A stretch of DNA of 54,863 bases from Bacillota bacterium (GCA_030057555.1 JASGUU010000066.1:1-54863), one strand, 5' to 3'; positions 1 to 9,598 are shown, numbered from the stretch's first letter. The notes: generated from the letters alone by a model not told the origin. A program made the numbers and translations.

Positions 1-192
1 TTCCAAATCATTTTTTGGATTACTCTTCGTTTTGACCAGAAACGCCCCCTTTGTGGTCAGGATGGCGAGTTTTCCAAATCACTTTTTGGATTACTCTTCG
101 TTTTGACCACCAGAAGTCCGCAAGCTGCTTTTTCTCCCTGCCAGCCGTCCTCCTGGCATGCTCAACCGCTTCCTGACATTCTTGACGTGCAC
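1..192 (-). repeat. Dispersed repeat family, copy C (truncated by window edge)
   Basis: This stretch, read on the minus strand, matches the first half of the repeats at 33197-33620 and 43572-43993. The outer end is near 187-192 (GTGCAC), and the copy runs off the window at base 1. It carries the family's hairpin at 53-110: outer arms GTGGTC/GACCAC, inner arms TCCAAA/TTTGGA. About 38 bases of the core (1-38) are repeated at 73-109, so this copy has a duplicated core with a period near 72 bp. The open frames across it are not supported as genes. Bases 193-315 hold nothing I recognise. Confidence 0.8.
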
Positions 193-315
193 CCCTGATC
201 AAGTTTCAGGCAAATCCGAACCGGGTCCGGGAAGCGGGCAGGCAGGACTCCGCTGACGCGGGGCAGGGCGCGGAGGCGGCGGCCGGGATGGTCTGAAAGA
301 CGACGGCATCTCCGT

Positions 316-1218
316 TCAGGGAAGCAGCCCGCCCATCTCCTCCTGCGTAAAATGATAGCTGTGGTTGCAGAAATGACAGACGAGGTCGATGCCCTTCGGA
401 TCGGCCGCGAGCTCCTCACGGTCATCCAGCCCCAGCGCCGCGAGATTACGACGCATGCGGTCACGGCTGCAGCGGCAGCGATAGGCAACTTCCCGCAGCT
501 CCAGCAGGCGAATCTCCGGATCTCCCATCAGCAGGTCCATGAGCTGGGCCGGGGTGAAGCCCTCACGCAGCCAGTAGCTGATTTCAGGGAAACCCGCCGC
601 CCGCTCCTCAATGTGGGCGAGCAGGGCATCATCGGCACCGGGCAGCGCCTCGAGCAGGAGGCCGGCGGCATCACGCACCCGGTCGCCGTCGAGATCCACA
701 CTCAGAAACATGACCCCCGGACGCTGCTCCGAATAATATAAATAGGAGATGAGATCCTGGGCGATCTCGCCGGACACCAGCGGTACCGTGCCTACGTAGG
801 GATCGCGCAGACCCAGATCACGGATAACGGTAAGGCGTCCTCCCTCCACCGCCGCGCGCACGGCCAGACGGCCTTTCGCGTCAACCAGGCTGGGCAGCTG
901 CGGCGCCGCGATCTCACCACGGCAGCTTCCGTCGCCCTCGGCGATGACGGTCATCGAGCGCAGGGGACCGCTGCAGTCGAGGCGCAGCGTGAGATTGTCA
1001 TCCTCGTGTTTGAAACTCGAGGCGAACAGCAGGCCGCCCGTCAGGAGCCGCCCGAGGGCCAGCGTCGACAGCGGGCTCAGACTGTGGAGGCGCTGGGCCT
1101 CCCGCACCACAGTACGGCTGCGGCAGGCGGCGAGTCGTATGTGTCCGCCGGAGGCCAGTGCCGTCACCAGATGATCGTCCGGCGTCGTGAGGCGCGGATC
1201 ATCCCAGGTCAGAGGCAT
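316..1218 (-). CDS. hslO: Hsp33 redox-regulated molecular chaperone
   Basis: Cytosolic holdase chaperone that is activated by oxidation and binds unfolding proteins. The 300-residue length is normal for Hsp33. The N-terminal two thirds is the substrate-binding and linker part. The C-terminal redox switch is complete: CxC at about residues 248-250 and CxxC at about 281-284, the four zinc-ligating cysteines. The start ATG at 1218 lies inside the end of the methyltransferase gene (20-bp overlap), so it is the last gene of the ftsE-led minus-strand cluster. The ribosome site before it is weak. Function is secure from family motifs; regulation is inferred only from gene order. Confidence 0.95.
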   Translation of the reverse strand: MPLTWDDPRLTTPDDHLVTALASGGHIRLAACRSRTVVREAQRLHSLSPLSTLALGRLLTGGLLFASSFKHEDDNLTLRLDCSGPLRSMTVIAEGDGSCRGEIAAPQLPSLVDAKGRLAVRAAVEGGRLTVIRDLGLRDPYVGTVPLVSGEIAQDLISYLYYSEQRPGVMFLSVDLDGDRVRDAAGLLLEALPGADDALLAHIEERAAGFPEISYWLREGFTPAQLMDLLMGDPEIRLLELREVAYRCRCSRDRMRRNLAALGLDDREELAADPKGIDLVCHFCNHSYHFTQEEMGGLLP

Positions 1219-2068
1219 CGCAGTTCTCTTTTCTCACAGCCTCATCCCGACGCCAGACATGCAGGATACGCCTGAGACCACACCGTGCAGGCGGCCAGTC
1301 CGCAGCCGGTGGCCGGGCCGCGGCGTCTTCCAACAGCTCGCCGTCGAGCACCGCCACCTCCGTGAAGCCGGCATGTCGGCACAGCTGCTCGAGGCGCTCA
1401 TCCGCAATCACACACTCCTCGATCAGGGCACGGCTGCGGCGGAAATATGGACTTTCGGGCAGGCGCCGGAACCAGGTCAGATCGGCGCGGCTGCGGCCAG
1501 CATCGAAATCGTAATCCACCATCCAGATCAGGGCATGATCCTCGCCGAGATCAAACCAGGGACTGCCGTCGGCGAGCCCGGTGAAATGTTCCTCCGTCAC
1601 CCGGTCAAAGAGCAGACAGCCACCTGGACGGACAAAGAGCCCGAGGCGCTCGAAGAAGGCTTCCAGGGCACCTGGTTCACAGAGATGATTGACAGTATCG
1701 AGGAGGCAGAGGGCAATATTAGCCGTCCCGAAGAGATCGAGCTCAGTGAGATCCTGCTCCAGCAGCAGCGGCGCAGATACGAGCCCGGACATTCGTTCGC
1801 GGGCTTTTGCCAGCATCGCGGCCGAGCGGTCCACGCCGATGAGGTCAAGATTCCTTTTAGCCAGAGCCTCGAGCAGCCGACCGCTGCCACAGCCCAGATC
1901 AACGAGCAGAGGCCTCGCCCCGCTGCCCTCCGCCTCGCGCCTGTCGAACGCTGTCGGTACGTAATGGGCGATCAGTTCGCAGAGAAGCAAAGCAAAGCCG
2001 TCCGGGTCCTCCAGCGGCTGAAGTTCATCCCAGGCGGCTGCGATGGCGTCGTAGGGGTCCAGAGTCAC
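1199..2068 (-). CDS. Class I SAM-dependent methyltransferase
   Basis: Predicted soluble methyltransferase of 289 residues. Motif I (VDLGCGSGRLL) sits at about residues 55-65, followed by an acidic residue ending the second strand (GVDRS) and a motif II/III region, so a SAM-binding Rossmann fold is clear. The substrate cannot be read from the sequence. The N-terminal part begins like the 'YDAIAAAWDEL' class often annotated as small-molecule methyltransferases. Its start overlaps the S41 protease stop by four bases (ATGA), and its end overlaps hslO, so the genes are probably translationally coupled. Confidence 0.85.
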   Translation of the reverse strand: MTLDPYDAIAAAWDELQPLEDPDGFALLLCELIAHYVPTAFDRREAEGSGARPLLVDLGCGSGRLLEALAKRNLDLIGVDRSAAMLAKARERMSGLVSAPLLLEQDLTELDLFGTANIALCLLDTVNHLCEPGALEAFFERLGLFVRPGGCLLFDRVTEEHFTGLADGSPWFDLGEDHALIWMVDYDFDAGRSRADLTWFRRLPESPYFRRSRALIEECVIADERLEQLCRHAGFTEVAVLDGELLEDAAARPPAADWPPARCGLRRILHVWRRDEAVRKENCDASDLG

Positions 2069-3525
2069 GGCGTTTCGCCGCTTGTCGCCTCGCTCGTCGA
2101 CTCGGCCTGATCCGTACCGGGCTTCACATCGGCATCGGTCTGCGGCGTCCGGCCCTCGAGGTAATCGATGGCGGCGGCGAGCTGCGTATCCTCCTCTTTG
2201 GTCAGCTGTACCAGAGGCTTGTAGGATGCTTCTTCGGAGAGACTGACTTCATAGTCGGGCACGAGACCGTCTCCCTCGACCGAGCCTCCACCGGGCAGGA
2301 AGTAGCGGAAAACCGTGACATTCAGCGCTGAACCGTCCGGAAGCATGAAGTAGCGGGTACCCGAGCCTTTGCCAAAGGTCTGGTTGCCGATCAGAACAGC
2401 CTTTTCCCAGTCATGCAGACAGCCGGCGAAGAGTTCGGAGGCAGAAGCCGAGTTCTCGTTCAGGAGAATGGCGTAGTGCATTTCCTTCGGCACGGCCATC
2501 TGGGCATCGCTGCGCCAGACCTCCTCATCGGGTCTGCCGTCGGCACGGCCACGGATGCGGGCGATCTCGCCCTCCGGCAGGAGATAGTCGAGGGCGCCGA
2601 TGACGGCGGCAGCGTCGCCGCCTGGGTTGTTGCGCAGGTCAAAGACTATGCGCTTCGCACCCTGCTCCAGCAGCTGGTCAACAGCGTCGGTGAACTGGGG
2701 CACCAGCACTCTGGCATCCAGGAACTGGGTGATACGCAGATAGCCGATCTGGCGCGTCAGCATGCGGTGGCTGACAGCCTCTGTGTGGATGACGGCTCTG
2801 GTAATGACGAGATCTATCTGCCGCTGCTCCGAGGGGCGATAGAAGGAAATCGCGACATCGGTGCCTTCGGGACCCTTGACACGGGCCGCAAGTGCACTGA
2901 CATCCTGCAGTTCCTCCACATTCTCGCCGTCAACCTCAATGGGAATGTCGCCGGCCCGTACTCCGGCCTTATCGGCCGGTCCGTCAGGCACAACCTCGAG
3001 AATTTCGATGTAGCCGCCGCGATTAAGCGTGATGGTTGCGCCGATGCCGGCATAACTGCCTGACATCTCCTCGTTCATCGACTCGAGCTCGTCCTGGCTC
3101 AGATAATACGTGTAAGGATTGTCTATCCCGCTCGCGAGACCAACGGCCAGCGCATTCAGAAGATCCGCATCGCTGAGCTCTTCATAGAAGTTCTCATCCA
3201 GCGCTTCGAGAGCGGCGGTGAGCTTGGCCGCGGCAGCCAGGGCATCGGGATCATTATTCTCGACGGAAATGCGGATGCCGTCACCAACCAGACTGGCATC
3301 CGGGTCGGCTGCGGTACTGGCAAAGGCCGGCGCCAGCACTCCGTGCGCGTAGAGCGTGTAGAAGACAACGCTGGTAAAGACAAAGGTACACGTGACGGCG
3401 AGGAGAACGGGCAGTATCCATCCACGTCTCGTCGGCCTGGGGACGTACGAAAAGTTTTGAAAGCCGGGGCGCGGTGCCGGAGATGGATGAGAATCCGTCT
3501 GTCCGTTGTTCCGATCTCCGTTCAT
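2065..3525 (-). CDS. ctpA: S41 family C-terminal processing peptidase (CtpA/Prc-like)
   Basis: Membrane-anchored serine protease of 486 residues that trims or degrades exported proteins, in related bacteria including cell-wall hydrolases. A short basic N-terminus leads into one membrane segment (about 36-58). A PDZ domain spans about 158-245. The S41 core has the catalytic serine in the NSASASE segment near residue 360 and the lysine in FGKGSG about 25 residues later. The start ATG shares one base with the stop of the upstream M23 gene (TGATG). Position beside ftsEX and an M23 hydrolase suggests it controls that hydrolase; this is inference from context. Confidence 0.92.
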   Translation of the reverse strand: MNGDRNNGQTDSHPSPAPRPGFQNFSYVPRPTRRGWILPVLLAVTCTFVFTSVVFYTLYAHGVLAPAFASTAADPDASLVGDGIRISVENNDPDALAAAAKLTAALEALDENFYEELSDADLLNALAVGLASGIDNPYTYYLSQDELESMNEEMSGSYAGIGATITLNRGGYIEILEVVPDGPADKAGVRAGDIPIEVDGENVEELQDVSALAARVKGPEGTDVAISFYRPSEQRQIDLVITRAVIHTEAVSHRMLTRQIGYLRITQFLDARVLVPQFTDAVDQLLEQGAKRIVFDLRNNPGGDAAAVIGALDYLLPEGEIARIRGRADGRPDEEVWRSDAQMAVPKEMHYAILLNENSASASELFAGCLHDWEKAVLIGNQTFGKGSGTRYFMLPDGSALNVTVFRYFLPGGGSVEGDGLVPDYEVSLSEEASYKPLVQLTKEEDTQLAAAIDYLEGRTPQTDADVKPGTDQAESTSEATSGETP

Positions 3526-5081
3526 CAGCGGATACCTCCGAGCAGGAAGCGATCGGTGTACGGATTCGTGTGCGTTCCGTTGACCGCCACTTCAAAGTGC
3601 AGGTGCGGACCGGTCGAGGCGCCGGTGCTGCCGACACGTCCGATGATGTCACCCTGGCTAACCTGCTGTCCCTCGTAGCAGTCAACATACTGCAGGTGGG
3701 CATAGGTCGTGGAAATGCCGTTGTCATGCAGGATGGTGACGTAGTTGCCATAGCCGGTCTTGTTCGCAGTGGTGGCCTCGCCCTGATAGGGAGCCGCCGC
3801 AATCACGACGGTTCCGGAGAGGGCGGCGCGCACCGGCGAGCCCAGCGGCGAAGAAAAGTCAATGCCGGAATGAAAACCCTGGGCTCCGGTAATCGGATGA
3901 ACGCGCGGGCCGTAGTAGCTCGAAATGTACTGGATAGACGAACTGTTGAGCGGCCAGAGCATGGTGACCGCAGGAGCGGAAGGCTCGGTCGGAGCCTCCG
4001 TCGGAGCCGCGGTTGTGGTCGGTGCCGCTGTCGTCGGGGCGGCCGTGGTCGTCGGGGCCGCAGTCGGGGCGGCCGTGGTCGGGGCCGCGGTCGGAGCCGT
4101 GGTCGGGGTGGCTGTCGGAGCCGCAGTCGGGGCTGCTGTCGGAGCCGCTGTCGGGGCTGCCGTGGTTGTAGTCGGGGTGGTTTCCGCCATCTGGCTCGCG
4201 CGCAGAGATTCGCTTACTCGGGCCTCCTCGGCCTCACGTGCGAGCCTCGCAGCTTCATCAGCCGCGGACTGCGCCGCCGAAGAGGAGGCCAGCGCCTCCC
4301 GCTCCAGCCGGGCGTTTTCGATCGCACGCAGCTGGGCATAGAGCTGGTCGAGATCGGCGTTGATCTCCTCGCTCTCGGCTTCGAGCGCGGCGATCCGGGC
4401 CGAACGGGTGATGATCTCGCCCTCGGCGCTGTTGAGATCGGTTGCCACAACTTCCATATCATTTGCGAGCGCCTCAAGCTGGCGTTCGACGGAATCAAAG
4501 AAAGCCTCCGCCTGCGCGGCTGTCTGCTCGGCATCGAGGCGGGCATCATCGGCAACCTGCTGCAGGCCGCGCAGCTCGTCGAGCATGGCAGCGTCCTGCT
4601 CCGTGATCAGATCCATCAGGCGCATGGTGGTGAAAAAGCCGCCGATGCTGTCGGATTCCAGCAGGATCTCAAGCGTCGTACGGTTGCGGAAGCGATAGAG
4701 GCTGACGATACGGTCCTCGTAGGCCTCCTGCATGTCATTGGCGTTGTTGACTGCGATGTTGTAGCGATCCAGCGAGAGCCGCAGCTCTTCACGCGCGAGA
4801 TCGAGTTCACGACTGAGACGCTGATACTCGGCTTCGGCGTCCGTCTTCTCGGCACGGATGGCTTCCAGCCGTGCCTGCAGGCTGTTGCTGTGCGCCTCGT
4901 GGGCGGACAGGGAGAGGCGGGCCGCCTCGAGTTCCTGCTGGTTGCGTTCGCGCGCGGCGATGAGCTCCGCTTCGGTTGCCGCAGCAACGGGAGCGGACAC
5001 GCTCCACATCGCCGGAACGGCTGTCAGGACCAGCATGAAGCTGACCAGAACGGCAATCCATCGTTTGCGCTTTCTACTCAT
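3525..5081 (-). CDS. Secreted coiled-coil M23 peptidoglycan hydrolase (PcsB/EnvC-like architecture)
   Basis: Predicted exported peptidoglycan hydrolase or activator of 518 residues. A signal peptide covers roughly residues 1-35, ending near an AAA cleavage region. Residues 40-290 are charged and heptad-like, a long coiled coil. About 305-365 is a low-complexity TAAP/TTAAP linker. The C-terminal LytM/M23 domain keeps its zinc and catalytic residues (HSGIDF near 405, HLHFEV near 494), so it is likely active, unlike the degenerate EnvC relatives. Lying directly downstream of ftsEX, it is the expected partner of the FtsX extracellular loop. A good ribosome site (GGAGG) precedes the ATG at 5081. 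Confidence 0.9.
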   Translation of the reverse strand: MSRKRKRWIAVLVSFMLVLTAVPAMWSVSAPVAAATEAELIAARERNQQELEAARLSLSAHEAHSNSLQARLEAIRAEKTDAEAEYQRLSRELDLAREELRLSLDRYNIAVNNANDMQEAYEDRIVSLYRFRNRTTLEILLESDSIGGFFTTMRLMDLITEQDAAMLDELRGLQQVADDARLDAEQTAAQAEAFFDSVERQLEALANDMEVVATDLNSAEGEIITRSARIAALEAESEEINADLDQLYAQLRAIENARLEREALASSSAAQSAADEAARLAREAEEARVSESLRASQMAETTPTTTTAAPTAAPTAAPTAAPTATPTTAPTAAPTTAAPTAAPTTTAAPTTAAPTTTAAPTEAPTEPSAPAVTMLWPLNSSSIQYISSYYGPRVHPITGAQGFHSGIDFSSPLGSPVRAALSGTVVIAAAPYQGEATTANKTGYGNYVTILHDNGISTTYAHLQYVDCYEGQQVSQGDIIGRVGSTGASTGPHLHFEVAVNGTHTNPYTDRFLLGGIR

Positions 5082-5108
5082 AATATGACTAACCTCCTTG
5101 GCTCACGG

Positions 5109-6026
5109 CTAGACCTGAATGTGCCTGCGCACCGACAGAGCGCTGCCGGCCGCTCCAATGAGAATGCCGAGCGCGAGATTGATGACGAGAACCCGCCAGG
5201 CAATGCTCGAGAGCGGCAGCATCATATTGGACGCCGTGAAAGGCGAGGATTGTGCGTCACCTACAACCCTGCCCACCATACTAGTATACAACTTATCGTA
5301 GGTGAAATATATAGCGGCAAAGGCAAGCAGAGCTCCCGCCGTGCCGATCAGGGCACCTTCGAGAACATAGGGTGTGCGGATATAGAGTTTCGTCGCACCC
5401 ACATACTTCATGATGGCAATCTCTTCCGAACGCGCCAGCACCGAGATGCGCACCATGTTCGAAATGATAAAAAGCGAAACGATGCACATGATCGCAAAGG
5501 CGATCAGAGTGGCCGTATTGACCACGCGCACGATGGAATTCAGCGTGCGCATGGTGCGCTCGGCGACATCGACATTCTGCACGCCCGGGTAGGCGCGGAT
5601 CTGCGCTGTAAAGGCATCTACCTCCTCAGGATTGACGAGACGCACCTGAAAGGTATACTGCAGCTTTTCGAAGGGGAAGGAGTCCAGCGCCTTCGCCGAC
5701 TCGCCCATGCCCGCCCGCAGCAGTTCATAATTCTCCAGCGGGGTCAGGCGCTTCCAGGACAGCACGTTCGGATCGCCCTCGAGATAGGCCTCGATCGCCG
5801 CACTCTCCTCGGGCTTGAGCTCGTTGCTGCACCAGACCTCCACCGGCGGCTGCTGGGCGATCACGCGGGCACTGTGGTTGGCCAGCAGCGATATGGTCGT
5901 GAAGGCTCCGAGCAGCACCAGCATCAGCGTCACCGTCGTCAGCGAGGCGACCGATACCAGCGGATGGCGCAGCATGTTCAGGAGGCTGTCGCGGATCAGA
6001 TTGAGAAGTTTACGCAAAGCAGTCAT
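5109..6026 (-). CDS. ftsX: Cell division ABC transporter permease FtsX
   Basis: Integral membrane partner of FtsE that transmits ATP hydrolysis across the membrane to cell-wall hydrolases. The 305-residue product fits the family. One membrane segment lies at about 20-45, then an extracellular domain of about 120 residues, then three further membrane segments; the last two flank a short loop. I chose the ATG at 6026, which gives the typical N-terminus (MTALRKLLNLI) 4 bases after the ftsE stop. The frame stays open further upstream but overlaps ftsE. It is followed 27 bases later by the M23 hydrolase gene. Confidence 0.94.
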   Translation of the reverse strand: MTALRKLLNLIRDSLLNMLRHPLVSVASLTTVTLMLVLLGAFTTISLLANHSARVIAQQPPVEVWCSNELKPEESAAIEAYLEGDPNVLSWKRLTPLENYELLRAGMGESAKALDSFPFEKLQYTFQVRLVNPEEVDAFTAQIRAYPGVQNVDVAERTMRTLNSIVRVVNTATLIAFAIMCIVSLFIISNMVRISVLARSEEIAIMKYVGATKLYIRTPYVLEGALIGTAGALLAFAAIYFTYDKLYTSMVGRVVGDAQSSPFTASNMMLPLSSIAWRVLVINLALGILIGAAGSALSVRRHIQV

Positions 6027-6030
6027 GGTG

Positions 6031-6909
6031 TCAGCGCCGTTTATAGTAGAAGTCGTAGCTCGTGAAGCCGCGGCGCTCCTTCTCCGCAGCCCCGGCCTCT
6101 TCGGCCGGCTGCGAGGGACTGGCTTCGCCATTTCTGATGGCGGCCATTTCCGCAAATAGCTCCTCGCTCCCGAAGGTCTCGTCCAGAGCCTGTCGGCCGC
6201 CGGCGAGATCGAGCAGATTGTTGTCCAGATCCGAGTACAGCGCGCGATGGGCATCGCGGACGAGTCGGCCGTCGGCAATCTCGATGACGCGCTTCTGCAT
6301 GCGGTTGACCATCTCCTGGTCATGGGTACAGACGATCACGGTCGTGCCGTTGTGATTGATCTCCTCGAGCAGGGCCATAATCGATTCAGAGGTGGCGGGA
6401 TCGAGATTGCCCGTCGGTTCGTCGGCGAGCAGCATGCCCGGGTTGTTGACCATCGCCCGGGCGATGCCGACACGCTGCTGCTCTCCGCCGGAGAGCTCAT
6501 CGGGGCGCGCCTTCTCGCGGGCTCTGAGACCAACCGTGCTGAGTACCATCGAAACCTGCCGGCGGATATGGCGGTTCGATTCGCCGAGTATTTCCATCGC
6601 AAAGGCAACGTTGTCGAAGACGGTCATGGTCGGGATCAGCCGAAAATCCTGAAAGACCATGCCGATACTGCGACGCAGGTAGGGAACCAGACCCGGACGG
6701 AGCCTGGTCAGGTCGAGGTCGTCAATCAGAATGCGGCCGCTGTTCGGCCGTTCTTCACAGGTTAGAAGCTTGACGATCGTCGACTTCCCTGAGCCTGACT
6801 GCCCGATGATAAAGACAAACTCACCCTCTTCGATCTCAAAGGATACATCGTTGAGAGCGAGGGGAGCCTCCGGGGCATAGGACATGCTGACATTTTCAAA
6901 GCGTATCAA
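6031..6909 (-). CDS. ftsE: Cell division ATP-binding protein FtsE
   Basis: ATPase of the FtsEX complex at the division site. Walker A (GQSGSGKST), the signature LSGGEQQR, Walker B (LLADEPT) and the H-loop (CTHDQEM) are all present. At 292 residues it is about 60 longer than a typical FtsE; the surplus is a C-terminal acidic/alanine-rich tail whose role is unknown. The start appears to be TTG at 6909, giving the normal MIRFENV beginning, with only a weak ribosome site. It is the first gene of the minus-strand cluster ending at hslO. Confidence 0.94.
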   Translation of the reverse strand: MIRFENVSMSYAPEAPLALNDVSFEIEEGEFVFIIGQSGSGKSTIVKLLTCEERPNSGRILIDDLDLTRLRPGLVPYLRRSIGMVFQDFRLIPTMTVFDNVAFAMEILGESNRHIRRQVSMVLSTVGLRAREKARPDELSGGEQQRVGIARAMVNNPGMLLADEPTGNLDPATSESIMALLEEINHNGTTVIVCTHDQEMVNRMQKRVIEIADGRLVRDAHRALYSDLDNNLLDLAGGRQALDETFGSEELFAEMAAIRNGEASPSQPAEEAGAAEKERRGFTSYDFYYKRR

Positions 6910-6999
6910 AGGTATCTGTCACTCACTGTCGGCGACAGCGGACTATCCTCCGGCAGAGGATGACGGCCGCGCCGCTTCATGAACCCTGAACGGTTCGGC

Positions 7000-8112
7000 T
7001 TAATTACGCCACCACTTGGCCGCGCGCGACGAGCTCAGCGAGGCACGGTCCTGCTTCTCCAGATAGCGGCGCACCATGGCGGCCAGCTTGAAGAGGACGG
7101 CATCGTCAAAGATGCGCAGATCCAGACCGGTGATCTTCTGGACTTTGTCCAGACGGTAGACCAGGGTGTTGCGATGGACGAAGAGCTGTCGGCTCGTCTC
7201 CGAACCGTTGAGGTTGTTCTCGAAAAATTTCTGGATGGTAAGCAGCGTCTCGCTGTCAAGCGAATCGTAGCAGTTGTCCGGGAAGACCTCGTCGAGGAAC
7301 ATGTGGCAGAGTGTCGGCGGCAGCTGATAGATCAAACGCCCAAGCCCGAGCTTGTCATAACGCATCAGATAGGACTCGGACTCGAAAATCTGGCCAACTG
7401 TAAGCGCAAGCGAAGCTTCGCGGTAGGATTTGGCACAGTCCTTCAGCGTCTCGGCTGGCATGCCGATGCCGATGCGAACCTTCGCCATCGATTCAGCGTT
7501 GAGGGTATCCAGAATCTGTGTCCCCAGAACATCCGGATCCTGGCGCTGCTCGCGGTCAATCTCCTTCAGCAGGACAATGGTTTCCTCGTCAATGGCAATC
7601 AGGAAATCCTGCTTGCGCCGTGGGAAAAGGCCCTGCAGGGTCTCGAGGCATTCGAGGCTGTCACCCTCCTCGACCAGAATGAGATAGGCCTGACGCGGCG
7701 CGGCATAGGGCACCTTGAACTCGCGCGCCTTCAGCGGGATGTCACCGGGAAGCTCGTTTTCCAGCAGGATGTTCTTCAGCAGGGCCAGCCGCTCTTCCTC
7801 CATGGAGCCGTCGGCCAGCGCAGCGATAATCCAGTTGGCCAGCAGGCCGAGGTAGGACTGGGCTATCGCGTCACTGCCCTGTACATAGAGAACAAATTCC
7901 ATCTGATTCGCAAGCTGAATATGCTGGAAGCAGCGCTCGTCACCAACCAGGGTCAGCTCCTCACCGCTCATGACCGCGAGGGCTTCCTCATCGGGCCTGC
8001 CAACCAGATCCGGATTCGTCGCGGCAACGACACGGCCCTGCGCGTCAACGACACCGGCCGTCCGCTCGAGGAACTCCGCTGCTTTTCGGATGACCTGATT
8101 GACCTCGTCCAT
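7000..8112 (-). CDS. PucR/CdaR-family transcriptional regulator
   Basis: Predicted DNA-binding regulator of 370 residues. The N-terminal region (about 1-130) resembles the putative sugar-diacid recognition domain of CdaR proteins. The middle is a GGDEF-like CdaR segment. The C-terminus (about 300-360) is the PucR-type helix-turn-helix with the diagnostic pattern SRQLFVHRNTLVYRLDKV. The ligand is unknown. The ATG at 8112 has a fair ribosome site (AAAGGTGGAAG). It has its own promoter upstream and no obvious target operon adjacent; the neighbouring sugar ATPase is the nearest candidate. Confidence 0.88.
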   Translation of the reverse strand: MDEVNQVIRKAAEFLERTAGVVDAQGRVVAATNPDLVGRPDEEALAVMSGEELTLVGDERCFQHIQLANQMEFVLYVQGSDAIAQSYLGLLANWIIAALADGSMEEERLALLKNILLENELPGDIPLKAREFKVPYAAPRQAYLILVEEGDSLECLETLQGLFPRRKQDFLIAIDEETIVLLKEIDREQRQDPDVLGTQILDTLNAESMAKVRIGIGMPAETLKDCAKSYREASLALTVGQIFESESYLMRYDKLGLGRLIYQLPPTLCHMFLDEVFPDNCYDSLDSETLLTIQKFFENNLNGSETSRQLFVHRNTLVYRLDKVQKITGLDLRIFDDAVLFKLAAMVRRYLEKQDRASLSSSRAAKWWRN

Positions 8113-8187
8113 GAACTTCCACCTTTCGTCATTTCGCTTCGCGGCCGTGAGGCAGATTTCGTCGCACGGCGGAACGTGAACTTCATA

Positions 8188-8216
8188 ATTTTAACGCTCA
8201 CACAGAAAGAGTGCAA
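8188..8216 (-). promoter_or_regulatory. Sigma-A-type promoter of the PucR-family gene
   Basis: Read on the minus strand: -35 TTGCAC (8216-8211), 17-base spacer, -10 TAAAAT (8193-8188). It lies about 75 bases ahead of the regulator's ATG and matches the vegetative consensus well. Confidence 0.7.
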
Positions 8217-8350
8217 GTTTACCGTCATCTGAGCGTCACGCTATCGTAACATAAGCGAATACGTCTGCCTGTCACAAATGATTCCGGATGTTCGCTGTAT
8301 CAGCCAGCTGCCGCAGCACAGGACTCCCGGCTCTCCTTCCTTTTCGAACC

Positions 8351-8381
8351 AAAAAACCGCCCCGGTACTCCCGGGGCGGTT
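8351..8381 (-). terminator. Rho-independent terminator of the ABC ATPase gene
   Basis: On the minus strand an 11-bp perfect GC-rich stem (AACCGCCCCGG/CCGGGGCGGTT) with a 5-base loop is followed by a T run. It sits 22 bases after the stop of the UgpC/MsmK gene and closes that single-gene unit. Confidence 0.92.
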
Positions 8382-8402
8382 CCTGTCGAGTGCTGGCTGC
8401 AA

Positions 8403-9521
8403 TCAGGTGATGATGCGGTTCTCCGTCTCCTTGTCGAAGAGGGCGATGCGGACCGGGTCGAAGGCAACGTGGATGTCCTGACCGACTCGCGAGGTCGACG
8501 TGATCGGATCGACGCGGGCGGTCAGCATGGTGTTGTTCACCGTCAGATAGATGTAGGTCTCGGCACCGAGCATCTCGACGACGTCGACGTGCGCGGGAAT
8601 CCTGGTAGCTGCGTTGTTGGCGACAAAGTGCTTCTCGTCGTTGATGGCCTCGGGACGGACACCCAGAATGACCTCTTTGCCCAGATAGGCGCGGACTTCG
8701 TCGACATTGTACTTCTCGTTCGGCAGCGTAATCGTCAGGCCCTCGGCGAAGGTGGCGGTGATGCCGTCGTCTCCCTGCCGCAGCGTGGCGTTGAGGAAGT
8801 TCATGGGCGGCATGCCGATGAAGCCGGCGACAAAGGTGTTGTTCGGATGGAGATAGAGCTGGCCCGGGCTGTCAACCTGCTGGATGAAGCCGTCCTTCAT
8901 GACGCAGATGCGGGAGCCCATCGTCATGGCCTCGGTCTGGTCATGCGTAACGTAGATGATCGTCGTGTTCAGGCGCTGGTGGAGCTTCGTGATCTCAACA
9001 CGCATCTGCACGCGCAGTTTGGCGTCGAGGTTCGACAGAGGCTCGTCCATCAGGAAGACCTTCGGGTCGCGGACGATCGCACGGCCGAGCGCAACACGCT
9101 GGCGCTGACCGCCGGAGAGGGCCTTCGGCTTACGATCGAGCAGGTGCTCGATTTCGAGGATGCGGGCTGCCTCGTTGACGCGGCGCTTGATATCCTCCTT
9201 CGGGGTCTTACGCAGCTTGAGACCAAAAGCCATGTTGTCATACACGGTCATATGGGGGTAGAGCGCGTAGTTCTGGAAAACCATGGCGATGTCACGGTCC
9301 TTCGGCTGGACATCGTTAACGAGGCGGTCATCAATGTAGATCTCCCCCTCGCTGATCTCTTCGAGACCGGCAACCATGCGCAGGGTCGTGGACTTTCCAC
9401 AACCTGACGGGCCGACGAGGATGATAAACTCGCGGTCAGCGATATCAAGATTGAAATCACTGACAGCTACCACGCCGCCCTCATAGCGCTTGTAAACGTT
9501 CTTAAGAATAACACTCGCCAT
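8403..9521 (-). CDS. ugpC: Carbohydrate ABC transporter ATPase, UgpC/MsmK type
   Basis: Cytosolic ATPase that energises carbohydrate importers. The 372-residue protein has Walker A (GPSGCGKST), signature (LSGGQRQR), Walker B (VFLMDEP) and H-loop (VTHDQTEAM), then the C-terminal TOBE regulatory domain (about 235-370). I chose ATG 9521, which has an ideal ribosome site (GGAGGTGAAGTAATG); the frame is open further upstream without support. There is no permease or binding protein beside it, as is usual for the shared MsmK-type ATPase of Bacillota that serves several sugar transporters. The symbol is the commonly used one and does not prove glycerol-phosphate specificity. Confidence 0.93.
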   Translation of the reverse strand: MASVILKNVYKRYEGGVVAVSDFNLDIADREFIILVGPSGCGKSTTLRMVAGLEEISEGEIYIDDRLVNDVQPKDRDIAMVFQNYALYPHMTVYDNMAFGLKLRKTPKEDIKRRVNEAARILEIEHLLDRKPKALSGGQRQRVALGRAIVRDPKVFLMDEPLSNLDAKLRVQMRVEITKLHQRLNTTIIYVTHDQTEAMTMGSRICVMKDGFIQQVDSPGQLYLHPNNTFVAGFIGMPPMNFLNATLRQGDDGITATFAEGLTITLPNEKYNVDEVRAYLGKEVILGVRPEAINDEKHFVANNAATRIPAHVDVVEMLGAETYIYLTVNNTMLTARVDPITSTSRVGQDIHVAFDPVRIALFDKETENRIIT

Positions 9522-9598
9522 TACTTCACCTCCGAAAATGACGCGTCCGCTACCATTTCGTTTATTAGCAGCGGGTTTCGCATGACACAATCACTATA

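Noticed and set aside
1187-2110. Plus-strand frame of 307 codons opposite the methyltransferase
   Set aside because: The minus-strand gene has a clear SAM motif and overlaps its neighbours in operon fashion; the plus frame has no family features.
3474-6065. Long open frame of about 863 codons on the plus strand
   Set aside because: It lies opposite the M23 hydrolase and ftsX genes, which have clear domains; the frame is an antisense artefact of GC-rich codon use and its product is low-complexity and basic.
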